64,000 bases of DNA from Anaplasma centrale str. Israel. Its GTDB lineage: Bacteria > Pseudomonadota > Alphaproteobacteria > Rickettsiales > Anaplasmataceae. A program made the position numbers and the translations under genes. The stretch covers positions 1,054,001-1,118,000 of the forward strand of contig NC_013532.1 in the NCBI RefSeq assembly GCF_000024505.1, in the 5' to 3' direction. The first letter of the stretch is position 1. Every line of letters starts with the position of its first letter. Shown here one piece after another: positions 18,836 to 28,800 of the stretch. The notes beneath the pieces were generated by a model. The model was not told where the DNA came from. It did not search any database and saw nothing but the letters and a program-made list of their open reading frames with translations.

Positions 18836-20203
18836 TTACCAGTCCAGTACACAGGGCTTGGCTCTAACTTCCTTAACCTCAGCTAATTCCCTCAATCTCT
18901 CTTCCAATCCCAATTCCTTCAGTTCCCTTATTGCAGCTAGCTCTACCAGTGTGTTCTTGAGTGCCTTGTGCTTCTCTTTCTCTTGCTCCAGTTGATGCAC
19001 TGCGGACAACTTCCCCTTGATTGCTATCTCCTTCTTCTGGAGCTCTCCCCTAACTGCCTCTAGTTGCTTGGAGTCCCTCAGCTTCTTCACCAGCTTCTCT
19101 AGACTCTCTTTCTCCTTCTCCCACTCCTGCTTTACCTCCTCCAGTGTCTTGCCTTCAGCTCCGAATTTGTGCAACAGCCACTTCTTCACAAGCTCCAGTT
19201 CCGTACCCTTTAATTTCCCTTCCACTTCCTTCATCTTCCTATCTTCTAGTTTCCCTATGCTCACCTCCACCAATGCCTTGAGCTGTGCTATCTCTTCTGA
19301 TTCTCGGAACTTATTAAGCTCCTCCACCGTCATCTTCTCCCACTCCTTGTCTCCCAGACTCTTCTCTACTCCCTCCTTCAATCCCTTTATTGTTTCTAGT
19401 TCTTCTAGCCTGCTCTTGAGATCCTTAAGCTTCACTACTGCCTTTATGCCCTTGAGTCCCAGGCTTGTCACATCCTTCTTTACTTTCTCTACCTCCTCCA
19501 CCACCACCTTCAACGTCCCTTTCTTGAACAGCGGTATCTTTTCCAGTTCTACCAAACTCTTCTCTACCTTCCCCTTCAGTTCCTCCACCTCCTTCACCAG
19601 CTCTCCAAGCTTTTCTATCTCCTGCCCCACTTTCTCTGCTGTTGCCAGCTCCTCCACCTTTATCTTCTCCAACTTCTCTATCTCCACCTCTATCTTCTCC
19701 TTTGCCTTCTCCACCTCCTCCAACTTCTCTACGCCCAAAGCTTTTAGTGCTCCTTGCAGCTTCACCCACTTCCCTATCTTTTCCCACTCTTTCTTATCCT
19801 GCAGTTCTAGAGTTGTTACCACTGCCTTCCTTGCAGCTTCCACCTCAGTCTCCAGTTTCTTCTCCATCTCCCCTATGCTGTCCTTCACCTTCTGGATCTC
19901 CTCAGTCTGCAGCTTCTCAAGTTCTTCTAACCACTTAAGTTCTCCAAGTTCAGCTAGTTTACTTACTTGCTTTTCTAATTCATGTTGTAACTTCACTAAC
20001 TCATCAGCTCTACTTAGTTCTTGAATAACTAGTCCCTCATCAACTCCTACCATCTCTCCCATCAGGAATGTATCACCATCAGCACTAGGTACTGCACTAC
20101 CAAGTACTGCACTACTAAATACAGCCCTTACAGGACTAGCTGTTCCTGCTCCTATACTATCTACTACTTCCTTCCTAAACCTCTTCACATCCCCCATAGA
20201 CAT
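18836..20203 (-). CDS. Extremely E/K-rich coiled-coil protein, probably truncated
   Basis: From ATG 20203 (MSMGDVKRFRKEVVDSIG) this encodes 455 residues; ATG 20197 is also possible. The first 80 residues look globular (GAGTASPVRAVFSSAVLGSA, MGEMVGVDEGLV); residues 85-450 are almost unbroken heptad-like coiled coil dominated by Glu, Lys and Leu, with a G-ending codon bias (GAG, AAG) unlike neighbouring genes. The frame stays open upstream to about 20450, but there it translates noncoding repeat DNA. After the TAA at 18836 the same frame continues for 56 codons with a hydrophobic segment, suggesting a lost C-terminal membrane tail. Function unknown. Confidence 0.6.
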   Translation of the reverse strand: MSMGDVKRFRKEVVDSIGAGTASPVRAVFSSAVLGSAVPSADGDTFLMGEMVGVDEGLVIQELSRADELVKLQHELEKQVSKLAELGELKWLEELEKLQTEEIQKVKDSIGEMEKKLETEVEAARKAVVTTLELQDKKEWEKIGKWVKLQGALKALGVEKLEEVEKAKEKIEVEIEKLEKIKVEELATAEKVGQEIEKLGELVKEVEELKGKVEKSLVELEKIPLFKKGTLKVVVEEVEKVKKDVTSLGLKGIKAVVKLKDLKSRLEELETIKGLKEGVEKSLGDKEWEKMTVEELNKFRESEEIAQLKALVEVSIGKLEDRKMKEVEGKLKGTELELVKKWLLHKFGAEGKTLEEVKQEWEKEKESLEKLVKKLRDSKQLEAVRGELQKKEIAIKGKLSAVHQLEQEKEKHKALKNTLVELAAIRELKELGLEERLRELAEVKEVRAKPCVLDW

Positions 20204-20709
20204 CCTACCCAATGCACTGGATAGTAACTGACCCCTCACTGTATCTAATGTTAGATCTCTACCTAGAAGGGGACTAGGTGGTAATGTAGGTGTGTTGGCA
20301 ATGCAACACCAAGAAAGTTGGGAGTGCGAGTAGTACACAGAGGTGGTGTGGGAGAGTAGGGACTTGGGTGGTGCCAGAGGGTAGTGACACAGCTGGGAGT
20401 GCGAGTAAGAAGTAAGGAGACCTGAGGGTAATGACACAGGTGTGGGCAGCACTTTGACTGTACTTTAAGAACAACATTAGGTGGTTATAGATGGTAGCAA
20501 GACCACAGTGGGATGAGCTAAGGAACACCCGACTGTTTGCAGTATCAACATGAGCCTGGGAAGTTGTAGGGCAGGGAGTGATGTGCTGTGTAGGTGACTA
20601 GTTGATATGGGTGTGTCAGTGCAACACCAAGAAAGCTGGGAGTGCTAGTTTACCGAATATAGCCATGATGCTGGAACCTAATATCACTCCTGTCATGATT
20701 GACCGCTAC
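20204..20709. repeat. Noncoding repeat-rich spacer
   Basis: About 500 bases without a credible gene. TGCAACACCAAGAAAG followed by (T/C)TGGGAGTGC(G/T)AGT occurs at 20302-20331 and 20620-20649, with a shorter third copy (GCTGGGAGTGCGAGT) at 20392-20406. GTAGTGACACAGCTG and GTAATGACACAGGTG are another imperfect pair. It looks like decayed repeated DNA upstream of the coiled-coil gene, and may mark an old recombination boundary. Confidence 0.6.
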
Positions 20710-22101
20710 TTAGCTGCCACAGAGGCCTAAGGCTTTCAGCTTCCTATGCAATGCAGACCTTTCCATCTTAATAAACTCGGCGGTTTTGGACACGCTGCCA
20801 CCAAACCTTGATAGCTGCGTCCTGAGATAGTGTCTTTCAAACTCTTCTCTCGCCTCCCTTAGAGGCGCAGAAACTATGTTGGTAAACGCGTTATTTATTG
20901 GTGAGCCACTGGCAATTTCCGCGGGAAGATCGTTTACTGTTATGATGTCCTTGGAGGATTGCATAATCAAAATCCATTCCAGAACATTGCGCAGCTGACG
21001 CAGGTTTCCTGGCCAACTGTATGATTGCATAGCCACTATGGCATCTTCACTAATGGGCCGGGGCAACAATCCCATTTTCCTGCATATGCTACGCATCAAG
21101 TACTCGCACACTTCCGGAAGATCCACACAGTACTCTGAAAGAGAAGGAACCCTGATAGGAAAAACACCTAGTCGGTAGTAAAGGTCCTCGCAAAACCTTC
21201 CTAGCTTCACCTCCTCTTCAATCGCGCGAGAAGAGGATGCAATGACACGGGTGTCCACAGTAACCGGGCTTTTCCCGTGCTCCCTGTATATTCTACCTTC
21301 TTGAAACAGTCGCATCAACCGCATCTGGGCATCATACCGCAGGTTTGTGACCTCATCTATGAACAAAGTACCATGGTTCGCCTGTTCTATGATGCCAACA
21401 CTGTGGGGTACAACATTGGGCAACGCCTCGCTACCACTTTCACTGCCAAAGATGTTTTCCAAGTAGCTACTTTCGGGCAAAATGGAAGGGCAAAAAGATA
21501 CAAACGAACTATTGTACCCCCTAAACTTCCGGTGCACGAACCTGGCAACTACCTCCTTTCCAGTACCAGGCGCGCCAGTGATCAGTATCCGACTGCAGGT
21601 GGACGCGGCTTTGCTGATCGTACTCCTGAGGTTTTTGATCTGCGGTGAACTCCCCACAATCTCGTAGTCCTCAAAAAGAGATCTGAGCTCGCGGTTCTCC
21701 CTTTTCAACCTACCAGACTCAACAGCACGCTTCACCACTAATTTCAGTCTATTCTCAGTAAACGGCTTTTCTATATAGTCGTAAGCACCTATGTGCAAGG
21801 ACTTCACGGCAGTGGCTATGTTTCCATGGCCGCTAATCACTATGACGGGTAGGTGGGGGTACCTACATCTTAGCTTTTCTAGAACACTGAGCCCGTCAAT
21901 ATCGGACCCCTTCAGCCATATATCTAACAGCACCACATCCGGCTCCCGCTCATAAGCAAGCTTGATAGCTGTTAGTCCATCATGTGATACATTGGTGACG
22001 TAGTTATCGTCACTTAAAATATCCTGGACCATAGCCCTGAGATCCGCTTCATCATCTACAATCAGTACTTCTGGCGTATAAAACCTCTTAGCCCTAGACA
22101 T
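20710..22101 (-). CDS. ntrX: Response regulator of the NtrX family lacking the sigma-54 loop
   Basis: A protein of 463 residues from ATG 22101 (GTG 22110 adds three). Order: receiver domain (VLIVDDEADLRAMV, phosphoacceptor DVVLLDIWLKG, K in DYIEKPF), AAA+ domain with Walker A GAPGTGKE and Walker B GTLFIDEV, and a Fis-type helix-turn-helix (GSVSKTAEFIKMERSALHRKLK). The sigma-54-contacting GAFTGA is replaced by GSESGSEALPN, so it probably does not activate sigma-54 promoters and may act as a sigma-70-type regulator, as reasoned for organisms lacking rpoN. Its kinase partner NtrY is not in this window. Confidence 0.92.
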   Translation of the reverse strand: MSRAKRFYTPEVLIVDDEADLRAMVQDILSDDNYVTNVSHDGLTAIKLAYEREPDVVLLDIWLKGSDIDGLSVLEKLRCRYPHLPVIVISGHGNIATAVKSLHIGAYDYIEKPFTENRLKLVVKRAVESGRLKRENRELRSLFEDYEIVGSSPQIKNLRSTISKAASTCSRILITGAPGTGKEVVARFVHRKFRGYNSSFVSFCPSILPESSYLENIFGSESGSEALPNVVPHSVGIIEQANHGTLFIDEVTNLRYDAQMRLMRLFQEGRIYREHGKSPVTVDTRVIASSSRAIEEEVKLGRFCEDLYYRLGVFPIRVPSLSEYCVDLPEVCEYLMRSICRKMGLLPRPISEDAIVAMQSYSWPGNLRQLRNVLEWILIMQSSKDIITVNDLPAEIASGSPINNAFTNIVSAPLREAREEFERHYLRTQLSRFGGSVSKTAEFIKMERSALHRKLKALGLCGS

Positions 22102-22351
22102 AAACCCCACACTCTCTCAGATCAGCAAACATTCTACCTGGCACAGTAAAAATACGCTTAACCGGACACGCGCCGACTACCAGGCAAATATCATTAGTCA
22201 CACCCTAAGATATTTCTACACATGCGTATATTCAATCAAATAATGCAGGATGTCCGAAACTTATTCATAGCATCCACAACATAAGTACATAACATGCCCA
22301 CCTAAAGGGGACATAGCGCCAGGCACACATTTTTAAAAATTCGACCACATC

Positions 22352-23119
22352 CTACTTCTTTATGAAAATTTTGTCTGGAATTCGCATGTCAACAACCTTC
22401 CACATCAGCAGTTCGCCAGAAGACTTGTACAGCTGAGCCAGGTAATTCCACGCCGCTTGTGGATTATTTTCGGGTAGCCTAACCTGCAATCCGCTGGAAA
22501 AGCCAACATCCCAACGCCTGTTTCCTAGCCATGAGAAAGATGATACCATGGTGCTCAGCATTCCCCCGTTGCTGAGCACTTCACGCACGAAATGCAAACC
22601 TTCTAGAGCCTCATCTCCATAAATTGACACCAAGTCGTCAAGACGTTCGTCTGAGTTCATAATTACGTGCCCGGTGTTATCAATTATTGAGTTCACCCCA
22701 TGGTGACGCCAATTGGCAAATGCTGCATACTCCTCAATTGTTATGCGCAATATACCATTGGCCAATTCTCTATGCACAGCAACTTCCTTTACCCAGGGAC
22801 TGTGAGATTTTATGCGATTCCTTAACGCGCTCAGCGATAGCAAAACTATCGGGCTGTCTCTGTTGACCATACTTAAGATCTCTGATGTGGGAACAGTGCT
22901 GTTTCCCCTAATTACAACTTCCTTCGTAGAAAACCCCGTATCAACGAGAGCGCTGGAAACTGTTGCATAGAGACCATCCACCCACAACTTTACACTCCTA
23001 AAGTCCGGCACTCCCCAACCAGCAACAAAAACCACTGCACCCACCACAAAAACACGCTTGACCATGCGTACACCTAGAGGCACATCACGAGTTGCGAATG
23101 TGTGACAGCCGTTACCCAT
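22352..23119 (-). CDS. ftsQ: Cell division protein FtsQ
   Basis: A bitopic divisome protein: short cytoplasmic N-terminus, one span (VKRVFVVGAVVFVAGWGV), a POTRA domain (FSTKEVVIRGNSTVPTSEIL, ALRNRIKSHSPWVKEVAVHRE) and the FtsQ beta domain (LAQLYKSSGELL...VDMRIPDKIFIKK at the end). FtsQ links FtsB/FtsL to the early divisome. The start is uncertain: ATG 23119 has AGGAG upstream and overlaps ddl by eight bases; ATG 23065 also has AGGTG. Gene order ddl-ftsQ is conserved in alphaproteobacteria, which strengthens the call in this divergent family. Confidence 0.85.
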   Translation of the reverse strand: MGNGCHTFATRDVPLGVRMVKRVFVVGAVVFVAGWGVPDFRSVKLWVDGLYATVSSALVDTGFSTKEVVIRGNSTVPTSEILSMVNRDSPIVLLSLSALRNRIKSHSPWVKEVAVHRELANGILRITIEEYAAFANWRHHGVNSIIDNTGHVIMNSDERLDDLVSIYGDEALEGLHFVREVLSNGGMLSTMVSSFSWLGNRRWDVGFSSGLQVRLPENNPQAAWNYLAQLYKSSGELLMWKVVDMRIPDKIFIKK

Positions 23120-24122
23120 GGCACTCCTGCACATAAGCCGGCCTACGCTTCATCAGTGCATCAACGTGCTCCCTGCAGCTATCATCACCACACAGCGCGT
23201 CTTTTACTATAAAATCCACAACTTGGTCAAAATCCAATCCGCATCTCAACCACAAAATTTCCGGCAGCGCCGAACACGCAGTCATGCCAGGGTGAGTATT
23301 GATCTCCAGCAGCTTGAGCGCTTTGTTTGCCTTATCATACCTAAAATCCACTCTAGACACAGTTCTGCACCCCAAACATTGGTACAGCTTCACTGCCCAT
23401 TCCATGGTCAAGCTATATACGTCATCGGAAAGATTGGCCGGGAATACGTGCCTACATAGCCCTTCCACATACTTTGCGTCATAGCCATACACTCTACCCT
23501 CAAACAAGAATTCCATGGTGCCAATTGCCCGACCCAGAAATACGGCGGTGTGTACCTCTTGCCCAGGTATGTACTCCTCCACAAGCATTCTGCCTTCTAG
23601 CGCATCGGCATGAACGGAAAGATCGAGATATTCGGATCTGGAGAAAATTGCATGCACCCCAATCGTTGAACCGCCACATATGGGCTTTATCACAAATGGA
23701 TAGGGCATCACTTCTTTGGCAGATAGCACTTCCTCCTTAGTGAGCACGCTAAACTCCGGGAAGTCTATACCCAGAGACTTAAGCACATGCTTAGTAAGCA
23801 CTTTGTCCATACCAACTGAAGACGCTGCAACTCGAGAGTGAGTGTAGGCCAACCCAAGTATATCTAACAACCCAGAAGCGCAGCCGTCCTCACCCTGCCC
23901 GCCGTGCAATGCATTGTAGACAAGGTCCGGAGCCATAGCCAGCAGCTGATGTGCGGACTCCCTATTCAGATCCACAACAGCCGCACGGTGCCCCAGCCTA
24001 CCCAAAGCATCCGCAATCCTCTTCCCACCCGCTAGGGATACTTCACGCTCCGGAGATGAGCCACCACACAGCACCGCAATCGACAGCACATCGTCCGCAT
24101 TACACGCGAGACCAACCGGCAT
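23112..24122 (-). CDS. ddl: D-alanine--D-alanine ligase
   Basis: A 336-residue ATP-grasp enzyme joining two D-Ala for peptidoglycan precursors. Motifs: VLCGGSSPEREVSLAGG, HGGQGEDGCASGLLDILG, PYPFVIKPICGGSTIGVHA, RMLVEEYIPGQEVHTAV, RVDFRYD and LLEINTHPGMT. The enzyme looks intact, which matters because these bacteria have little or no conventional cell wall; retention suggests a residual D-amino-acid or peptidoglycan role. It overlaps ftsQ downstream, forming a division/wall pair. Confidence 0.95.
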   Translation of the reverse strand: MPVGLACNADDVLSIAVLCGGSSPEREVSLAGGKRIADALGRLGHRAAVVDLNRESAHQLLAMAPDLVYNALHGGQGEDGCASGLLDILGLAYTHSRVAASSVGMDKVLTKHVLKSLGIDFPEFSVLTKEEVLSAKEVMPYPFVIKPICGGSTIGVHAIFSRSEYLDLSVHADALEGRMLVEEYIPGQEVHTAVFLGRAIGTMEFLFEGRVYGYDAKYVEGLCRHVFPANLSDDVYSLTMEWAVKLYQCLGCRTVSRVDFRYDKANKALKLLEINTHPGMTACSALPEILWLRCGLDFDQVVDFIVKDALCGDDSCREHVDALMKRRPAYVQECHG

Positions 24123-24256
24123 AGAAAGCTCCCCATCCAGCTAAAACCTCCCACCAGAGACGCGCCGCGATAGCACGAACAGCACAGACACGCCAGCCAT
24201 GGTAAAGCAAAACGCTGTGCTATGCAAGGAAAGCACCTACATTTATCACGCGCACG

Positions 24257-25183
24257 TTATGGTGATCTATGTAACAATGCATATTCAAAGTAGTCCCAGC
24301 AGTCCCTCTCTAGGGTCTTTCCGTACACTTGGTTAATCTCCAGAATACCGCAAGGTGAGGTAACGTTCACTTCTATAAGGTGGCCTCCTAAAATATCAAT
24401 TCCAGCAAACAATATATCAACGCTGGACAGCAGCATTCCCACATCGTGGCATATTTCACGCTCTCTATCCGAAAGCTCGGTTGCCTCAGGCGTCGCTCCC
24501 ACTCTGAGGTTGGTTCTGATCTCACCCATAGCGGTAACTTTTCGCCGTACCGCCCCGATGGGTCTGCCGCCCAACAACACTACCCGCTTGTCACTGCTTA
24601 TGTCATCAATAAACTGCTGCGCAACCAAGGGTGCTTCGTAACGCTCAACCATCGCCGACGATATTGCGCCAACATCAGCCCTGCCGCAGATTCTGCATAC
24701 ACCATTGCCTCCATAATCATACAGTGGCTTGAGCACTATATCTCCATACTCTGCGTAGAAAGCACTTATCTCACTCACACTTTCGGTGATTAAGGTTGGG
24801 GGAATAAACTTAGGAAATGACAGCGGCAGTAGCTTCTCCGGGTGGTCTCTAATCGCTTTAGGATTGTTTATCATGAGGATATCCAGCCGCTCAAGCAAGT
24901 AAGTTGTGGTCACGTATCGCATATCGAAAGGGGGGTTTTGCCGCACAAACAGCATGTCCAGCTTCCCCAGCGGAAGCCTAGTTTTGTCATGAAAATGTAA
25001 CGAATCCGCACCCACGCGGACAGAAAACGCCTCAGCAACCAACTCCCCACACACAAATGCGAGGCTGGTTGGCCGGTAAAAAAACACCTCGTGCCCACGA
25101 CGTTGGGCCTCTTCTACAAGTTTTACTGAAACATCACGCCCAACTACGACGTCTTCATCCATCTGGAAGGCAACTTTGAGCAC
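24257..25183 (-). CDS. gshB: Glutathione synthetase
   Basis: A 308-residue ATP-grasp enzyme that adds glycine to gamma-glutamylcysteine. Seen: LKVAFQMDEDVVVGRDVS at the start, DMLFVRQNPPFDMRYVTTTYLLE (family signature), IVLKPLYDYGGNGVCRI (ATP loop), VVLLGGRPIGAVRRK and IDILGGHLIEVNVTSPCGI (metal site). Length is normal for the prokaryotic GshB type. It is 14 bases downstream of the BON-domain gene, in the same direction, probably co-transcribed. Confidence 0.95.
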   Translation of the reverse strand: MLKVAFQMDEDVVVGRDVSVKLVEEAQRRGHEVFFYRPTSLAFVCGELVAEAFSVRVGADSLHFHDKTRLPLGKLDMLFVRQNPPFDMRYVTTTYLLERLDILMINNPKAIRDHPEKLLPLSFPKFIPPTLITESVSEISAFYAEYGDIVLKPLYDYGGNGVCRICGRADVGAISSAMVERYEAPLVAQQFIDDISSDKRVVLLGGRPIGAVRRKVTAMGEIRTNLRVGATPEATELSDREREICHDVGMLLSSVDILFAGIDILGGHLIEVNVTSPCGILEINQVYGKTLERDCWDYFEYALLHRSP

Positions 25184-25197
25184 GAATACCTCACCCT

Positions 25198-25785
25198 TTA
25201 GCGACGCAACTTGCTGTGTTTCAGCCTTACGTAGCTTATTACCTGCTTTACGCCTTTAACCCTTTTACTAATCCCGATTACGGAGTTCAGCTCTTTCTGG
25301 CTCTGGGCTATACCCATCAGGTACACAACCCCTCCAACAGTGTTGATGCTGTAGTTTACAGACTTGATCCCCGCATGGGCCACCATACGAGCTTTTATCT
25401 GCGCACTGATGGCGCTATCTATAGCAACCTCTTTCAAGGTTACTTCGTCTTTGTCTACTGCAATTTCGTTGACAACCTCTTTAACCTCACTCTGCTGCCA
25501 CGCCACCCTTTCGGCTTTTAGCCTCTTATCGGGAGAATCAACAGTGCCCGTCAACAGCACCCTCCCTTCGCTGACACGGACGGTAATAGAGGAAAATATG
25601 CCATGCTGAAACAGCTCCTTATTAATCTTGATTAAGATTGCGGCATCATCGATAACATCGCCGACAGAACGCTCCTGTAGCGCCACCACAGCCCCAGTCA
25701 CCACAGCAAGGCCGGCAACCATGAGACTACAGCCAGTCTGGGTACTTATCAAAAGCACCGCCAGTAGCAAGGCCCTGCACCTCAT
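25198..25785 (-). CDS. BON-domain periplasmic protein (OsmY/DolP-like)
   Basis: A 195-residue exported protein with two BON domains: AAILIKINKELFQHGIFSS...VLLTGTVDS and SAISAQIKARMVAHAGIKS...VVYLMGIAQS. BON proteins bind phospholipid and protect outer-membrane integrity. The N-terminus is a signal peptide ending STQTGCSL; the cysteine suggests a lipoprotein, although the residue three before it (Q) is not typical of a lipobox. Upstream of gshB with a 14-base gap. Confidence 0.85.
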   Translation of the reverse strand: MRCRALLLAVLLISTQTGCSLMVAGLAVVTGAVVALQERSVGDVIDDAAILIKINKELFQHGIFSSITVRVSEGRVLLTGTVDSPDKRLKAERVAWQQSEVKEVVNEIAVDKDEVTLKEVAIDSAISAQIKARMVAHAGIKSVNYSINTVGGVVYLMGIAQSQKELNSVIGISKRVKGVKQVISYVRLKHSKLRR

Positions 25786-26203
25786 CCCACAATCTACTTT
25801 GAGTTAACGCATGATGGACGACTTATAAATAAATCGGAGCCGCATGTAAATATAAATCATACCCATGAGTGAGTAGGTATCGCTTATTAAGCGAAATATT
25901 AGCACGACACAACCCCATCCATAGGCGCAAATTTGTATACCAACTGGGTTACAACTAATTAATGGCAAACCCGCGCAAATTTGTAGGGCACCGTGCTACA
26001 TCAACAGCACCCCGGACAACCTGCGCGGGACATAAGCCTGGCCACCATGAGTGCCTACTAATTCCAGACATTGCTAACTCAATGCCACCAGATACTTGGT
26101 CCGTGGGCAAGACGAGGCCGCAAATTGCAGGGCGCCAACTTTTTCATAGCCTTCAGCTAGATTGTGGTAAAGAATATGCTCATCTTCCGGTAATACGGCA
26201 CAT
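25786..26203. other. Intergenic region between divergent BON-protein and aspS genes
   Basis: About 420 bases that must hold the promoters of two divergent genes. A short frame at 25962-26207 overlapping aspS has no recognisable features and I do not count it as a gene. GCGCAAATTTGTA-like words recur near 25925, 25975 and 26112 but are too short to interpret. No RNA gene seen. Confidence 0.5.
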
Positions 26204-27982
26204 ATGAACATATACAGAACTCACGTATGTAATGAATTGGGTGTAGCCCATGTAGGAAACGAGGTAGCCCTCTCAGGATGGGTGTACAGAAAGCGCGACC
26301 ATGGAGGGCTTTTATTTGTCGACCTCAGAGATTTTTATGGGATCACCCAGCTGATTTTCAATGAGTCTGAAAACCCAGAATTGTTTAATCGCATGGCCAC
26401 TATAGGGCTTGAGAGCGTTATTACGGTCAGGGGCATTGTGGCAGAGAGGAGCGAGGATAATGTCAACGCATCAATAGAAACCGGGCACGTGGAAGTCAAG
26501 GTCAGCACCCTAACCGTGGTCTCAGAAGCGGCCCCCTTGCCATTACACGTACCAACAAGCTTTAGCTATCCGGAAGATATAAGGCTGCAGCACAGGTTTT
26601 TAGATCTGAGGTGCGACAAAGTAAAAAACAGCATACTGCTCAGATCAATGGTCGTATCAGAGCTGAGAAGAGCCATGGAAGCCCTGGGATTCATTGAGGT
26701 GCACACTCCCATTTTGACCTCATCTTCCCCGGAAGGCGCAAGAGATTATATAGTTCCAAGCAGGACCCACGCTGGTAAGTTTTATGCTCTACCGCAGGCC
26801 CCGCAAATCTTCAAGCAACTGCTTATGGTAGGTGGGTTTGATAAATACTTCCAAATTGCACCCTGTTTCCGCGACGAAGATTCTAGAGCAGACAGATCAC
26901 CCGGGGAGTTTTATCAGCTAGACATGGAAATGTCTTTCGTCACCCAGGAGGATGTCTTCGCGGCGATTGAGCCGGTGCTGTATGGCCTATTCGCTAAATT
27001 TGCTGGTGCCGACAAGAAAGTTGACAGGCAATTTCCAAGAATTACTTACCGCGATTCTATGATACGTTACGGGTCAGACAAACCAGACCTTAGAAATCCG
27101 ATAGTAATTTCCGATGTGACTGAAATCTTTCGCAATTCCGGATTCAGGACATTTCAAGCCGGGGTTGAAGCCGGCGAAGTGGTTAGGGCAATTCCTGCTC
27201 CCAACACTTCTGGGAAGCCGAGGAGTTTTTTTGATGACAAAATAGAACGAGCAAAGGAGTTCGGCGCACGCGGCCTCGGCTACGTAACATACGAAGCAGA
27301 TGGAACCGCCAAGGGGCCCATAGCCAAGTTTCTGAGTGAAGACGAACTTGCACGCATAAGATCTGCAGCGGGAGTTGACAATGGGGATAGCGTGTTTTTT
27401 ATGTCGGACACAGCTGACAAAGCCGCAGATTTCGCGGGCAAGATTAGGGAATTGTTGGGGCTTGAACTGGGCTTGATTGAGCATGACACTTTCAAGTTCT
27501 GTTGGATAGTAGACTTCCCCTACTTTAAGTGCGAAGACGGGAAATTGGATTTCTGCCACAACCCATTTTCCATGCCACAAGGGGAAATGGAAGCACTCGA
27601 GCAGCAAAATCCACTCGACATAATCGCCTATCAATACGACATCGTATGTAACGGCATTGAAATATCGAGTGGGGCAATACGTAACCATAGGCTCGACGTA
27701 ATGTACAAAGCATTTTCCATGGTTGGCTACGATGAACAGACTGTAAACTCCAAATTTGGGGCTTTGGTGCGCGCATTCAAGTTCGGAGCGCCCCCGCATG
27801 GAGGGCTAGCCCCCGGAATTGATAGGATAGTAATGTTGCTGGCCGACGCACCCAACATTAGAGAGGTGATATGTTTTCCGCTGAACCAAACCGGCGAAGA
27901 TCTGCTCATGGGAGCACCGTCTGAGGTGAGCCCTGCACACTTACAGGAGCTCTCAATCGCCCTGAACATCAAGCGCAAATAG
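26204..27982 (+). CDS. aspS: Aspartyl-tRNA synthetase
   Basis: A 592-residue bacterial-type enzyme. It has the N-terminal anticodon-binding OB fold ([23 protein letters not shown]), class II motif 1 and 2 ([49 protein letters not shown]), the bacterial GAD insertion (about residues 280-410) and motif 3 ([22 protein letters not shown]). In organisms without asparaginyl-tRNA synthetase this enzyme is often non-discriminating, charging both tRNA-Asp and tRNA-Asn; that is not decided here. ATG 26204 gives the usual N-terminus. Confidence 0.98.
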   Translation: MNIYRTHVCNELGVAHVGNEVALSGWVYRKRDHGGLLFVDLRDFYGITQLIFNESENPELFNRMATIGLESVITVRGIVAERSEDNVNASIETGHVEVKVSTLTVVSEAAPLPLHVPTSFSYPEDIRLQHRFLDLRCDKVKNSILLRSMVVSELRRAMEALGFIEVHTPILTSSSPEGARDYIVPSRTHAGKFYALPQAPQIFKQLLMVGGFDKYFQIAPCFRDEDSRADRSPGEFYQLDMEMSFVTQEDVFAAIEPVLYGLFAKFAGADKKVDRQFPRITYRDSMIRYGSDKPDLRNPIVISDVTEIFRNSGFRTFQAGVEAGEVVRAIPAPNTSGKPRSFFDDKIERAKEFGARGLGYVTYEADGTAKGPIAKFLSEDELARIRSAAGVDNGDSVFFMSDTADKAADFAGKIRELLGLELGLIEHDTFKFCWIVDFPYFKCEDGKLDFCHNPFSMPQGEMEALEQQNPLDIIAYQYDIVCNGIEISSGAIRNHRLDVMYKAFSMVGYDEQTVNSKFGALVRAFKFGAPPHGGLAPGIDRIVMLLADAPNIREVICFPLNQTGEDLLMGAPSEVSPAHLQELSIALNIKRK

Positions 27983-28075
27983 CCTAATGTGGGCTGCACG
28001 GCAGCCGCCACCCCGGCATTAGGCCATAGATGCGGGCAGTCCCTTTAGCAAAGCGATCTACGCTACATTATGAGG

Positions 28076-28104
28076 TTGTCACACAGTTCACAAAAACGTA
28101 AAGT
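28076..28104 (+). promoter_or_regulatory. Possible sigma-70 promoter of the HAD phosphatase gene
   Basis: TTGTCA (28076-28081) and TAAAGT (28099-28104) are separated by 17 bases, about 70 bases before the start codon at 28175. Match to the -35 box is good and to the -10 box moderate. No experimental support. Confidence 0.35.
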
Positions 28105-28174
28105 ACTGGCTCCGTTGGTTTAACCGAGTTTTAACTACGGCATTGTTGAATGTGTGTGAACAAAGGGAGTGTCT

Positions 28175-28798
28175 ATGCGTCCTCCAGTAGCGGTAATTTT
28201 TGACTGGTGTAACACTTTGGTGACAGGTAGTGCACTAGACTACGAAACGGTGGATAAGGTTCTAAAGCACATGGGCCGCAGCGACATAGACCTTGCCTCC
28301 GTAGATCCAAGCACGGTCGATAGGTACTTGGTGCACTCCTTAGGATCGAGATGGAAGGAGGCCTCAGCCTTATATATGGAGTTTGCCGAAAAATCCACGA
28401 GGGTCAGGAAACTTATTCCCAGCAGCAACGTGCTGGAATTGCTGGAGCTTTTGTACGACAATGGAATCAGTATGGGCATAGTGAGCAACAAAAACGGGCC
28501 GTCGCTTCGTGAGGAGGTGCGTGCCACAGGGTTGTCAAAGTATTTTTCTGCAATTATAGGTTCTGGTGACACCCCAGAAAACAAGCCTTCCCCCAAACCC
28601 GTAATCGCGGCACTTGAGATATTGGACGTTACTCCTAGCGAGCAGGTGTTTTTCGTGGGAGACAGCGTTTCAGATGTTGCGAGCGCGAGGAGTGCGAAGT
28701 GCTTGCCCATAGTGTACGGCGGCACCGAAGTTGAGGGCGTGTTGTCATTCAGGAATTTCATCGACCTTTGCGGATTTGTTAGGGGTCTGCTGAATTAG
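28175..28798 (+). CDS. HAD-superfamily phosphatase (phosphoglycolate phosphatase-like)
   Basis: A 207-residue HAD hydrolase. Motif I is VIFDWCNTLV with the nucleophile D; the usual second D is replaced by C-N spacing (DxCxT), a variant compatible with phosphatase activity. Motif II is MGIVSNKNG, motif III KPSPKPV and motif IV VFFVGDSVSDVASA. A helical cap lies between motifs I and II. ATG 28175 is preferred because AGGGA lies six bases upstream, whereas the in-frame GTG 28169 overlaps that site. The substrate is unknown. The RDD protein gene follows after two bases. Confidence 0.88.
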   Translation: MRPPVAVIFDWCNTLVTGSALDYETVDKVLKHMGRSDIDLASVDPSTVDRYLVHSLGSRWKEASALYMEFAEKSTRVRKLIPSSNVLELLELLYDNGISMGIVSNKNGPSLREEVRATGLSKYFSAIIGSGDTPENKPSPKPVIAALEILDVTPSEQVFFVGDSVSDVASARSAKCLPIVYGGTEVEGVLSFRNFIDLCGFVRGLLN

Positions 28799-28800
28799 AT

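Noticed and set aside
19017-20024. 335-codon Ser/Phe-rich frame on the plus strand
   Set aside because: It is the mirror of the E/K-rich coiled coil: GAG and AAG codons read backwards give CTC and CTT. No ribosome-binding site or domain.
25962-26207. 81-codon frame upstream of aspS with an ATGA overlap
   Set aside because: No ribosome-binding site, no hydrophobic or domain features, and it covers a divergent promoter region.
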